Shown: piece after piece, positions 6,761 through 14,042 of the stretch
Layout: each line of letters starts with the position of its first letter
How positions within the stretch are numbered: the stretch's first letter is position 1
Assembly: GCA_964348755.1 (NCBI GenBank)
Contig: CAYGDW010000069.1
Coordinates: 1-14,071, forward strand
Direction of reading: 5' to 3'
DNA length: 14,071 nucleotides
Source: UBA7960 sp964348755
Lineage (GTDB): Bacteria; Bacteroidota; Bacteroidia; Bacteroidales; UBA7960
The notes under the pieces: model-generated
Told to the model about the DNA's origin: nothing
Seen by the model: the letters and a program-made list of their open reading frames with translations, nothing else
The model's database searches: none
Translations under genes and position numbers: made by a program

Positions 6761-7327
6761 TTAGTTACGCAGTACCTTTATTTCACCATTTTGAGTAATA
6801 CAAACTATTGTAGAAGGCTTCGGGCGGTTTATCCGGTTTCGGTTTGCAACCACCACATAGTCAACGCCATTAATAATTTCATTAGAAATTTTACTGAATG
6901 AAATCGGGACCGGATCTCCCTCGAGGTTTGCCGAGGTAGAAATAAGGGCTTTGCCGAAGGCTTTCAGCAGTTTTTGACAAAACTCGTCTTGTGGAATCCG
7001 GATGGCAATTGTATTATCTTCTGCTGCCACATGTTTTGCCAGGTTACGGGCTCCCTGATAAATTATGGTAATTGGGTCTTTAATGCTTTCAATAAAGTCT
7101 AAGGCCACTTCAGGAAAATCATTGACGTATTGGAGCAGGGTTTCAACCGATCCGACTAGTATTATAGGCGATTTGCGCTGCCCGCGGCCTTTAAGGTCAA
7201 AAACCTTGTTAACAGCCTTTGCATTTGTGGCATCGCAGCCAATACCCCAAATAGTATCGGTTGGGTAAAGTATAGTACCACCCAGATTAAGCACCTCCAC
7301 CACCTTTTTTATTTCGTCTTCCATCAT
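6761..7327 (-). CDS. tsaC: L-threonylcarbamoyladenylate synthase (TsaC/Sua5/YrdC)
   Basis: This enzyme makes threonylcarbamoyl-AMP from threonine, bicarbonate and ATP, the first step of t6A37 modification of tRNAs reading ANN codons. The 188-aa protein is a single YrdC domain. It shows YPTDTIWGIGCDA (21-33), KGRGQRKSPIIL (46-57, the KxR..KP/S-type ATP-binding loop), IAIRIP (107-112), STSAN (130-134) and PSTIV (171-175). It lacks the extra C-terminal Sua5 domain, so it is the short TsaC form. ATG at 7327 is chosen; an adjacent ATG (7324) and a GTG (7333) are alternatives. It is followed by cca after 8 bases and preceded by dapD with a 164-base gap holding a candidate promoter. The TsaBDE partners are not in the window. 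Confidence 0.93.
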   Translation of the reverse strand: MMEDEIKKVVEVLNLGGTILYPTDTIWGIGCDATNAKAVNKVFDLKGRGQRKSPIILVGSVETLLQYVNDFPEVALDFIESIKDPITIIYQGARNLAKHVAAEDNTIAIRIPQDEFCQKLLKAFGKALISTSANLEGDPVPISFSKISNEIINGVDYVVVANRNRINRPKPSTIVCITQNGEIKVLRN

Positions 7328-7386
7328 ATACACAAGGTAACCTCATTTGCCCCTGAGTAAAACTCTTACCACCAAACGGCATACAA

Positions 7387-7394
7387 CAAAGTTA
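7387..7394 (-). promoter_or_regulatory. Candidate -7 box for tsaC-cca
   Basis: On the minus strand TAACTTTG matches TAnnTTTG and lies about 60 bases before the tsaC ATG, within the 164-base dapD-tsaC gap. No TTG was seen at the standard -33 spacing. Further upstream, the complement of 7454-7487 contains GTGGTT...AACCAC arms that could form a weak hairpin after dapD. Confidence 0.35.
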
Positions 7395-7491
7395 CAAAAA
7401 GCGCAAACAAGATTTTGGACCAGCCCGGCATTAATTTCAGGCCAACAAGGTTTGTCATATCTTAGGGTGGTTAAACAGGCGCAAACCACTC

Positions 7492-8316
7492 TTAAACTGC
7501 CACACTGAATTGCCTCAGGGCATCGTTCAGACTAGTTTTGCGGTTGGTGCTTTCTTTTCTTTTACCAATAATCAGAGCACAAGGCACCTGGTAGGTACCT
7601 GCACCAAATTCTTTGGGTATTGTTCCGGGTATTACCACCGATCGGGCTGGCACCCGGCCGGTAAATTCGACGGGTAGTTTGCCGCTCACATCAATAATTT
7701 TGGTAGAGGCAGTAAGCACCACGTTTGCTCCGAGTACAGCTTCGTATTCGATATGCACACCTTCTACCACAATGCAGCGCGATCCCACAAAGCAGTTGTC
7801 TTCAATTATAACCGGGGAAGCTTGCACCGGTTCGAGCACACCGCCAATTCCAACGCCTCCGCTCAAATGCACATTTTTGCCAATTTGGGCGCAGCTACCT
7901 ACTGTGGCCCAGGTATCGACCATTGTGCCGCTATCAACATAAGCCCCAATGTTTACATAAGAAGGCATTAGAATAACATCGGGCGCCAAAAAAGCCCCGT
8001 ACCGGGCAATGGCATGAGGCACCACACGCACACCCTGCTTTTTGAATTCTCTTTTAAGCGGTATTTTGTCATGAAATTCAAATGGGCCCACCTCAATGGT
8101 TTCCATTTGCCTTAGAGGGAAATATAGAATTACGGCTTTTTTAACCCAGTCGGTTACGACCCACCCCTGATTTTCGCGTGTTGCCACCCGAATTTTGCCC
8201 TTGTCCAAAAGCTCAATAACAGTGGCTATATTTTCCTGAACCTGCGTATCCTTTAAAAGGCTGCGGTTTTCCCACGCTTGTTCTACACTTAATTTTAGTT
8301 CGCTTAGGTTTTCCAT
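7492..8316 (-). CDS. dapD: 2,3,4,5-tetrahydropyridine-2,6-dicarboxylate N-succinyltransferase
   Basis: DapD transfers succinyl from succinyl-CoA to tetrahydrodipicolinate in the succinylase branch of the diaminopimelate/lysine pathway. It thereby supplies peptidoglycan precursors. The 274-aa length equals that of E. coli DapD. An N-terminal helical domain (MENLSELKLSVEQAWENR) is followed by a left-handed beta-helix of hexapeptide repeats at about 100-245. This includes the signature stretches SYVNIGAYVDSGTMVDTWATVG (119-140), LSGGVGIGGVLEP (151-163), IIEDNCFVGSR (170-180) and VVEGV (183-187). The frame opens at a TTG (8340), but ATG at 8316 matches the family start and length. It follows the fucosidase gene by 45 bases on the same strand. 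No other dap gene is present. It is probably an ordinary housekeeping gene that became the downstream neighbour of the accessory cluster. Confidence 0.96.
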   Translation of the reverse strand: MENLSELKLSVEQAWENRSLLKDTQVQENIATVIELLDKGKIRVATRENQGWVVTDWVKKAVILYFPLRQMETIEVGPFEFHDKIPLKREFKKQGVRVVPHAIARYGAFLAPDVILMPSYVNIGAYVDSGTMVDTWATVGSCAQIGKNVHLSGGVGIGGVLEPVQASPVIIEDNCFVGSRCIVVEGVHIEYEAVLGANVVLTASTKIIDVSGKLPVEFTGRVPARSVVIPGTIPKEFGAGTYQVPCALIIGKRKESTNRKTSLNDALRQFSVAV

Positions 8317-8361
8317 TTTAGGGTATATTATCGGGTGCAAAAGTAATAAATTGCAGATGCC

Positions 8362-9801
8362 TTACTCAATTTTCAGTACCCAAACGTGCTCGCCGTGTTT
8401 TTTCAAACTGGCCGGAATGCTTACCTCCAGGTCATTCCCCATTCGCTTCGATCTAAGATTGCGGTTGCTCCCAGGCATTTTTATGAATTTAAAATTTCGT
8501 TTACCAAAACTATTCAGCAACACTGCATTTTCGGGAAAATCGAAAAAGAACACAAAAACCGTTTTCCCGTCTTTGGATTGGGTAAACCTTATTTTTTCGC
8601 CTTGAGCGAAAGTATCAAAACGGCGGGTTCCATAAATGGCCTCTCCGTTGGCCTGCATCCATTTACCAATACCTTCGAGGCGGTTGTAAGCTTCGGGAGC
8701 CAGTGTGCCATCGGGGGCAGGGCCAATATTGAGCAGAAAATTGCCTCCTTTACTTACCACATCAACAAGTTTTTCAATCAAATCGTCGGGGGTTTTATAC
8801 ACATCGTTGGGGGTATAGCTCCAGCTGCTGGCCATGGTCATACATGTTTCCCAGGGGTATGGAAGGCCTTCGGCTGGTATATGCTGCTCGGGGGTGAGAT
8901 AATTTTGAAAAATTCCCGGAACCTCGCGGTCAACCACTAAAAGCCCGGGTTGCTTCAGGCGGGCTTTTCTAACAAGTTCGGCCATATTTATATCCTGGCT
9001 TTGCGGGTTGCGCGCCCATCGGCTGCCTTCGTGCCGGGCAAGCAAATAGTTTTGAACTTCATGTTCTGTAGTAGGCCGTACCCAGCCCCCATCGAGCCAA
9101 AGGATATCGACCCTGCCGTAATTGCTAATAAGCTCATCGATTTGGTTGTGCGCAAATTCAACAAACTTTTGCCAGCGCTCCGGGTGCTTTTCAATTGAGT
9201 AATTGGCATTGCGGTCGGTTGGCGGAAAATGCCTCCACCAGTAATAATCGCTGTTCCAGTCGGGCTTCGAAAAATAGGCTCCTGTCCAGAAACCCTGGTT
9301 GCGAAAAGCATTAAAAATTTCGAGGGTAATGTTGCTTTTGGGATTTGACGAAAAGGGGGTGTTTGGGCTTGTTATGCGATAGTCGGTATATTTGGTATCG
9401 AACATTGAAAAGCCATCGTGGTGCTTGGTGGTAAAAACTACGTATTTCATTCCTGCAGCGCGGGCAGCTTTGGCCCATTTTCCCGGGTCGAATTGCACGG
9501 GGTTAAATGTGTATTGCAGGGCTTCGTATTGTTTTACATAATCGTAATAGTTGTCGCTAATTCCCGGTTTACGTCCACCAGATGCCCAACTGAGGTCTTC
9601 GGGGCAAATTGACCAACTCTCCACAATACCCCATTGGCTGTAGGGGCCCCAGTGCATCAGCAATCCAAACTTCAAATCCTGCCACTGCTCAAGGCGCTTA
9701 CCAACCTGAGGATCGGGATCGGGCACATATCGCCTTTCCTGTCCAAACAGCAAACTGCTAAGCAAAATGGCAAGTAACCCTAAAAGAATAGTTTTTTTCA
9801 T
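8362..9801 (-). CDS. Secreted alpha-L-fucosidase, family GH29
   Basis: This is a retaining exo-fucosidase that removes alpha-linked L-fucose from glycans. The 479-aa precursor has a signal peptide (MKKTILLGLLAILLSSLLFG, with cleavage likely before QE), so it acts in the periplasm or outside. A GH29 barrel follows: FGLLMHWGPYS (45-55), TTKHHDGFSMFDT (124-136), DILWLDGGW (232-240) with the probable nucleophile D237, and NFLLNIGPAPDG (354-364). A small beta-sandwich domain fills roughly 390-479. The acid/base residue varies in this family. E305 in YLTPEQ is a candidate, by inference. The frame continues upstream to a possible start at 9870, but that would bury the signal peptide, so ATG at 9801 is chosen. 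Upstream lies a 246-base gap after the methyltransferase, so it may have its own promoter. Confidence 0.93.
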   Translation of the reverse strand: MKKTILLGLLAILLSSLLFGQERRYVPDPDPQVGKRLEQWQDLKFGLLMHWGPYSQWGIVESWSICPEDLSWASGGRKPGISDNYYDYVKQYEALQYTFNPVQFDPGKWAKAARAAGMKYVVFTTKHHDGFSMFDTKYTDYRITSPNTPFSSNPKSNITLEIFNAFRNQGFWTGAYFSKPDWNSDYYWWRHFPPTDRNANYSIEKHPERWQKFVEFAHNQIDELISNYGRVDILWLDGGWVRPTTEHEVQNYLLARHEGSRWARNPQSQDINMAELVRKARLKQPGLLVVDREVPGIFQNYLTPEQHIPAEGLPYPWETCMTMASSWSYTPNDVYKTPDDLIEKLVDVVSKGGNFLLNIGPAPDGTLAPEAYNRLEGIGKWMQANGEAIYGTRRFDTFAQGEKIRFTQSKDGKTVFVFFFDFPENAVLLNSFGKRNFKFIKMPGSNRNLRSKRMGNDLEVSIPASLKKHGEHVWVLKIE

Positions 9802-9929
9802 ACAGTATTTTTTAAAATTATTCCAGATAAAAAATTTGCAAATAAAACATTTCGATTTTGGATTTAGCATTCCGGCTGCTTCAAGGTCTTACACCGGCAA
9901 AATTGGCATACTTTTGTTCAATATTGGGA

Positions 9930-9945
9930 GGGTTTGGTGAAACCC
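9930..9945. other. Small hairpin in the methyltransferase-fucosidase gap
   Basis: GGGTTT (9930-9935) and AAACCC (9940-9945) form a 6-bp stem with a GGTG loop. The surrounding GC-rich island (about 9926-9960) stands out in an AT-rich gap. On the minus strand no U-tract follows the stem, so it is a poor terminator for the methyltransferase gene. It would fall in the untranslated leader of the fucosidase gene if the -7 box at 9971 is used. Confidence 0.35.
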
Positions 9946-9970
9946 CCGCTCCTACCGGGCCTATCTGAAC

Positions 9971-9978
9971 CAAAATTA
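9971..9978 (-). promoter_or_regulatory. Candidate -7 box upstream of the fucosidase gene
   Basis: On the minus strand TAATTTTG fits TAnnTTTG. A TTTG lies 23 bases further upstream, slightly beyond the usual -33 spacing. If used, the fucosidase mRNA would have a leader of about 160 bases. This is the best match in the 246-base gap, but it is weak. Confidence 0.25.
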
Positions 9979-10047
9979 TTTAAGCCAATTTCACTTTGGC
10001 GCAAAGGATGCTCAAATTATTTAACCTGACAAATATTCCGCAATTTT

Positions 10048-10809
10048 CTACTTTTCGGCCACCACCAACATTTCAAAATCTTCGGTAGTAAGCTTGTCAT
10101 TGCGGCTAAAGGCGCCCAATTTGGCCCCGAAAATATCTATCTTATTAAATTTCAATGACTTAAGAAGCCATGTAATTTCTGATGGAACATAATACCTCTC
10201 GTTGCACTCCAACTCCCTTATGGTTCCATCATCATCTTCAATAATGGTAATGTTGTGGTCGCGAAAAGTCATCAAATCAAAACTCAGGCCTTCATATTGG
10301 GCATTGCCTGCACCAGGGTTTTTATCCATAAAATCTTTGACAGAATTAAACAGGGGGAAAAGTCCGTTTAAGGTGGTAAAAATCAGTTTTCCGCCTTTTT
10401 TTAAGGCTCTTGCAGCTCCCTGCAGTATCTGAAAGTTCATTTCGTCGGTTTCCATAAGTGGGAAAGCACCCTCGCAAATCATTATTGCAAGGTCAAATTC
10501 CTCAAGAAACAAAAGATTGCGGGCATCCATTTTTCTGAAATCAATATTTAGGCCTTCAGCCCTGGCTTTTTCGGCAGCCATTTGTAACTGGTTGTCCGAC
10601 AAATCGACACCGGTTACAGAATACCCGCGTTTTGTGAGTTCTATGGCATGCCGGCCGGTGCCGCACCCAATATCAATTATTTTTATGCTTTTGTCTAAAC
10701 CGGCCTCCATTTCAATAAAATCGCATTCGCCAAGGGTACCAAAAACAAAATTCTCCTTGTCGTAACTTTTTGAATAATTTTCAAAAAGGGTTTCGTACCA
10801 TTTTTTCAT
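10048..10809 (-). CDS. Class I SAM-dependent methyltransferase
   Basis: The 253-aa cytoplasmic protein has a Rossmann methyltransferase fold. Motif I is IIDIGCGTGRH (44-54), the acidic end of strand 2 is VTGVDLSDNQL (65-75), a DLAIMICEGAF segment follows at strand 4, and ALKKGGKLIFTTLNG is the post-motif. There is no signal peptide or membrane segment. The N-terminus (MKKWYETLFENYSKSYDKE) is like many small-molecule methyltransferases of the Methyltransf_25/11 groups. The substrate is unknown: nothing in the sequence decides between a metabolite, quinone or sugar acceptor. ATG at 10809 is a clean start. It lies 76 bases after the creatininase-family gene and 246 bases before the fucosidase gene. 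It is the only non-exported product among five same-strand accessory genes, so it may be functionally unrelated to the glycosidases. Confidence 0.85.
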   Translation of the reverse strand: MKKWYETLFENYSKSYDKENFVFGTLGECDFIEMEAGLDKSIKIIDIGCGTGRHAIELTKRGYSVTGVDLSDNQLQMAAEKARAEGLNIDFRKMDARNLLFLEEFDLAIMICEGAFPLMETDEMNFQILQGAARALKKGGKLIFTTLNGLFPLFNSVKDFMDKNPGAGNAQYEGLSFDLMTFRDHNITIIEDDDGTIRELECNERYYVPSEITWLLKSLKFNKIDIFGAKLGAFSRNDKLTTEDFEMLVVAEK

Positions 10810-10885
10810 CTGTATTGTTCTTACATTTTTGTGTTAATCTACACTCCGTAGCATATACCTTCAAAAATTTGCAGCACCCGATAAA

Positions 10886-11776
10886 TTACTTCGGATTTTG
10901 TATCCTGTTAAAAAACTCTTTTTGAAGGTCTTCAAGTGCATTGCTGTTTTTAAAATCTCTGATAAGCCGGGCCAACTGGTCTGACTGGTACTCGAGGGTT
11001 AGCTCGCCCAGCTCGGTTTTGCCATAGCTGCCATCGCCATGGTAATGATTTGGGAAACTGGCATACCACCAAAACCCTGATGTTTGGTTTTTGAGGCTTG
11101 CCAGGCGGTCAAGATCTTCGCCCGATTCGAGCCTGGCCCTGTCAGGATGAACCAGATCGGGGCGGGTAGCCAAAACCAACGATGTTTCAAGCTCGCCGGC
11201 ATGGCCGGTTGGGGCAAAACTCCGAAAATGAGCACTTTGCTTTTGCCTGAACTCTTGGTCGGCAATAGGGCTAAACAATATAACCGAATAATCTTTTGGC
11301 CTATTTAATTGACTGATAAGGAAGTAATTCAGAAAGGCGCTGTTTCCGCCATGCCCGTTTACCAGAATAATTTTTTTAAAGCCATTGCGCGAAAGCTCAT
11401 TGAGGGTTTCCTGTAGCACAAGCCAAAGTAGCTCAGGGCTATATGCGATGGTGCCTGGCTGATGCTTAGCTTCATTTATTTGTCCGAAATAATATTCAGG
11501 AAATACCAGCGCATATTCCTTTTTGGCAGCTCTTAGCACCAACTCCCTTACCACAATCAGATCGGTGCCTAATGGCAAATGCTGTCCATGCTTTTCGAAA
11601 ACCCCAAGCGGAATTACGCACACTCCGCCTGACTTTTCGGCTGCTTTTACAAAATCGGCTGCGGTAAGCTCTTCAAGTTTTACCGGAAGTGTGTTGGCAT
11701 TAGGTTGCTGAGCAATTCCAAATGTTCCGGAAAGGAAAAGAATAAAATATACTGTCAAACGAATTTTTATTACCAT
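10886..11776 (-). CDS. Exported creatininase-family metal-dependent amidohydrolase
   Basis: The 296-aa protein belongs to the creatininase/creatinine amidohydrolase fold, whose members cleave cyclic or formyl amides (creatinine, FAPy) or peptides (MftE) with two metal ions. Visible ligands are E61, H63 and D72 in EKHGQHLPLGTD (61-72), H142 in NGHGGN (140-145) and E195 in GHAGELETS (191-199). These match the general family pattern, not the HYEN variant of true creatininase, so creatinine should not be assumed as substrate. A signal peptide is present (MVIKIRLTVYFILFLSGTFG, with probable cleavage after GIA at 22). Most characterised relatives are cytoplasmic, so export is notable. The C-terminus (270-296) is helical. 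It starts 27 bases after the GH18 gene stop and is followed by the methyltransferase, consistent with an operon. The substrate is unknown. Confidence 0.88.
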   Translation of the reverse strand: MVIKIRLTVYFILFLSGTFGIAQQPNANTLPVKLEELTAADFVKAAEKSGGVCVIPLGVFEKHGQHLPLGTDLIVVRELVLRAAKKEYALVFPEYYFGQINEAKHQPGTIAYSPELLWLVLQETLNELSRNGFKKIILVNGHGGNSAFLNYFLISQLNRPKDYSVILFSPIADQEFRQKQSAHFRSFAPTGHAGELETSLVLATRPDLVHPDRARLESGEDLDRLASLKNQTSGFWWYASFPNHYHGDGSYGKTELGELTLEYQSDQLARLIRDFKNSNALEDLQKEFFNRIQNPK

Positions 11777-11803
11777 TGTTCAGTTTTTTAGGTTTTACAA
11801 ATT

Positions 11804-12958
11804 TTAATTTAACTCCTCGGCCATGCTTTTGAGCAATTGCTTTTGGTGGTCGCCAAAATACTGCCAGAACATAATACCACGCAGTCCTTTTTCTTTTACA
11901 AAGCGGGCTTTATAGCCAATTGACCGGGGGTTTTCGTAAGTAATAAAAACCCTTTCGGTGGGATTCCACAGGTATGGGGCTTTTGCATTGTTATCCCAAA
12001 GCTGCTGGTAAGCAGGGTTATTCAGATAATTATTGACAATACTGTAGTAATTCAGGTTTACTGAGGTCATTCCGATTCCGGGCTGGCCAAGGCCATTATT
12101 TGCAGGGTTCACATCGTACCAGCCACGGCCGTAGAAGGCAACTCCTATAAGCAATTTATTGTTGTCAATGCCAATACTATTAAAAAGTTCGACGCTGCTG
12201 GCTGTTGACATTGCCTGGGGGTTAAATGCGGGCATTAACAGGTTTGTATGATGCCCTGTTGTGTTGCCCCACTCGCCCACAAAGTCGTAGGTCATTATAT
12301 TTATAAAGTCGAGATAATCAGCTACCACATCCATTTGGGTATTGTCGAGAAAACCCTGAAACGATGCCGCGGCAATGGTAAGAAGGTAGTGTTTTTTACC
12401 ACCTCCGAGTTTATCGAGGGCCTGGCGGCATTCGCGCAGCAGGGCAGTAAAGTTTTGCTTGTCTTCGGGCCGGTGAATGTTGTTGTTGCCGGGCAAACCC
12501 GGATACTCCCAATCCAGATCCAGGCCGTCGAGGTTATGCCGTTTCAGAAATTCCACAGCACTGTTAATAAATACAGCCCTGCTTTGTGGGGTAAGAGCCA
12601 TATCAGAAAAGCCACCCGACCACCCCCAACCACCAACCGAAACCAGCAATTGAAGTGAGGGATTTTTTTCTCTGATCTGGCGCAAAACTGCAAAGTTTAG
12701 GCTGTCGTTGGGGTAGCCCTCAACCATGCGCCCATCAATTATGTTTGCAAAAGCGTAATTAATGTGGGTCAGCAGGCTACCGTCAACTTCAGAAGCATCC
12801 ATTATCCGGTTTCCCGGAAAAACATAAGCAATAATATAATTACCTGATTCGGTTTTGTCAAGGTTGGAGTTCTTTGGCCCGCAAGAGCATAAAATCACCG
12901 CGAGGATAGCAGCAATAATTGTAAAAGATTTCTTCATGGTATTTTTTTTTGACTTCAT
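11804..12958 (-). CDS. GH18 family glycosidase, predicted lipoprotein (chitinase-like)
   Basis: This enzyme hydrolyses beta-1,4-linked N-acetylglucosamine chains or related glycoconjugates by substrate-assisted catalysis. The 384-aa precursor has a lipoprotein signal with lipobox L-C-S-C (lipidated C26), so it is anchored to a membrane and may face the periplasm or cell surface. The GH18 barrel shows LVSVGGWGW (105-113), the catalytic DGLDLDWEYPG (144-154; D144, D147, D149 and general acid E151), NIMTYDF (220-226) and IMFWQY (362-367). A chitinase-insertion-like region lies at about 275-350. All catalytic residues are intact. The ATG at 12958 overlaps the esterase stop as ATGA, which suggests translational coupling. 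An ATG at 12937 gives a more standard signal peptide and is a real alternative. No carbohydrate-binding module is present. Chitinase versus endo-N-acetylglucosaminidase activity cannot be decided here. Confidence 0.92.
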   Translation of the reverse strand: MKSKKNTMKKSFTIIAAILAVILCSCGPKNSNLDKTESGNYIIAYVFPGNRIMDASEVDGSLLTHINYAFANIIDGRMVEGYPNDSLNFAVLRQIREKNPSLQLLVSVGGWGWSGGFSDMALTPQSRAVFINSAVEFLKRHNLDGLDLDWEYPGLPGNNNIHRPEDKQNFTALLRECRQALDKLGGGKKHYLLTIAAASFQGFLDNTQMDVVADYLDFINIMTYDFVGEWGNTTGHHTNLLMPAFNPQAMSTASSVELFNSIGIDNNKLLIGVAFYGRGWYDVNPANNGLGQPGIGMTSVNLNYYSIVNNYLNNPAYQQLWDNNAKAPYLWNPTERVFITYENPRSIGYKARFVKEKGLRGIMFWQYFGDHQKQLLKSMAEELN

Positions 12959-13764
12959 TTTTTATTTGAGAATAACCAGGGAAGCAATTCGGGTTCCTGA
13001 AACACATAATCCCATGCATTATGGCCCACCTCTGGATAAATGGTCAGTTTTACACCGACGCCCGCTTTCTTAAAGGCTTCAACCATTTTTACAGAAAGTT
13101 CGGGAACCACCACCAGGTCTTTATCGCCGTGAAATACCCAAACATTTACACAACTTACCTTTGGGTTGATTACCTCAGGATTTCCGCCGCCACAAATCGG
13201 GAATGCCGCGGCAAAAAGCTGGGGCATGCGGTAAAGCAGTTCAAATGTACCCATACCCCCCATCGAAAGTCCACCCACATAAATACGCTGCTTGTCAACA
13301 TACTCTTTTTCAAGAAGCCAATGAAGCAGTTTAATGGCCAGTGCCATTGAAGGTGTAGGATTGGCCGTAGGGTCGAACGAGAAATTACGTTGTCCGTCCT
13401 GATCGAAACTTACCTTTATATTTGCCCAGAAATCGCCTTCGGCGCATTGCGGAAAAACCACTATTGCCGGAAATTTTGCCCTGTTTTCTGCAGAACCGAA
13501 AAATGAAGCACCATGCACCAACTGCTTATGGTTGTCGTTGCCACGCTCGCCCGCACCATGCAGCATGAAAATAAGGGGGTATTTGGCAGTAGCATCAAAA
13601 TTTTCGGGCAACATAATGCGGTAAGGAATGCTGCCCTGATCGGCAACAAAAACTTCGGCCTGGTAAAGCTCATTTTGCTGACCAATTAATGGGCCTGGAC
13701 TAACTAAAATAAAAATAGTAAAACACAAAATCGTGGTTCGGGCTAATAAAATCTGAGATTTCAT
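12955..13764 (-). CDS. Secreted alpha/beta-hydrolase (esterase/predicted peptidase type)
   Basis: The 269-aa precursor has an N-terminal signal peptide (about residues 1-29, ending PLIGQQ), so it is exported. The mature part is an alpha/beta-hydrolase: LIFMLHGAGERG (64-75) supplies the oxyanion loop, VGGLSMGGMG (163-172) is the nucleophile elbow with S167, FHGDKDLVV (211-219) holds the acid (D216 or D214), and PEVGHNAWDY (244-253) the catalytic H248. This pattern is typical of the COG4099/LpqC/PHB-depolymerase-like group, which includes carbohydrate acetyl- and feruloyl-esterases. The exact substrate is not determined. It is the first gene of the apparent run esterase - GH18 - creatininase family - methyltransferase, and its stop overlaps the GH18 start by ATGA. 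Removal of acyl groups from a glycan before GH18/GH29 attack is a plausible, inferred role. Confidence 0.88.
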   Translation of the reverse strand: MKSQILLARTTILCFTIFILVSPGPLIGQQNELYQAEVFVADQGSIPYRIMLPENFDATAKYPLIFMLHGAGERGNDNHKQLVHGASFFGSAENRAKFPAIVVFPQCAEGDFWANIKVSFDQDGQRNFSFDPTANPTPSMALAIKLLHWLLEKEYVDKQRIYVGGLSMGGMGTFELLYRMPQLFAAAFPICGGGNPEVINPKVSCVNVWVFHGDKDLVVVPELSVKMVEAFKKAGVGVKLTIYPEVGHNAWDYVFQEPELLPWLFSNKK

Positions 13765-14042
13765 ATTTTTATAAGGTTAAATGATTTGGCAAATAAATTT
13801 ACAATAATCCTGATTAAATATAAATTAATTATTTACAGAAACATGCCGTATGCCTTAAATATTTTCAAAATTGGCCAGCCTTATTCAGGTAGGGGCCCTA
13901 CCTATCACCTATTATGTTGCAGGTTTATTCGCTTTGCTCATGAACTCGCTTCGCCCGGCTCAGATTACTGAATATGCCCGAAACCTTGGGATTACAGATT
14001 ACTATTGTCCAACACGGTAAAAAAGGGTAGAATTTTATGCAT
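13765..14042. other. Gene-free region upstream of the esterase gene
   Basis: I find no convincing gene in this stretch. A 61-codon frame on the plus strand has no recognisable features. The AT-rich part next to the esterase start (13765-13860) is the likely promoter region. The nearest sequence to a -7 box is TAAATTTA (13794-13801), one base off TAnnTTTG. Bases 13945-13956 (CTCGCTTCGCCC) resemble the complement of the repeat end at 109-120 (GGGCGGAGCGAG), a possible decayed repeat fragment. Confidence 0.5.
13887..13903. repeat. 17-base near-perfect palindrome
   Basis: AGGTAGGG and CCCTACCT are perfect inverted 8-base arms around a single central G. It lies about 120 bases upstream of the esterase start, in gene-free DNA. 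It could be an operator-like site for the cluster or part of a degenerate repeat. The core GGTAGG also occurs in the left-edge hairpin. Confidence 0.45.

Noticed and set aside
8386..8940. 184-codon plus-strand open frame opposite the fucosidase gene
   Set aside because: It lies wholly within the antisense strand of a GH29 gene whose protein has all family motifs. Its own translation shows no recognisable domain.
10886..11776. True creatininase (creatinine to creatine)
   Set aside because: The motif is NGHGGN rather than the HYEN form of creatininase, and the protein is exported. Family membership does not establish creatinine as substrate.
12248..12658. 136-codon plus-strand open frame inside the GH18 gene
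   Set aside because: It overlaps the catalytic region of GH18 on the other strand and shows no protein family features.
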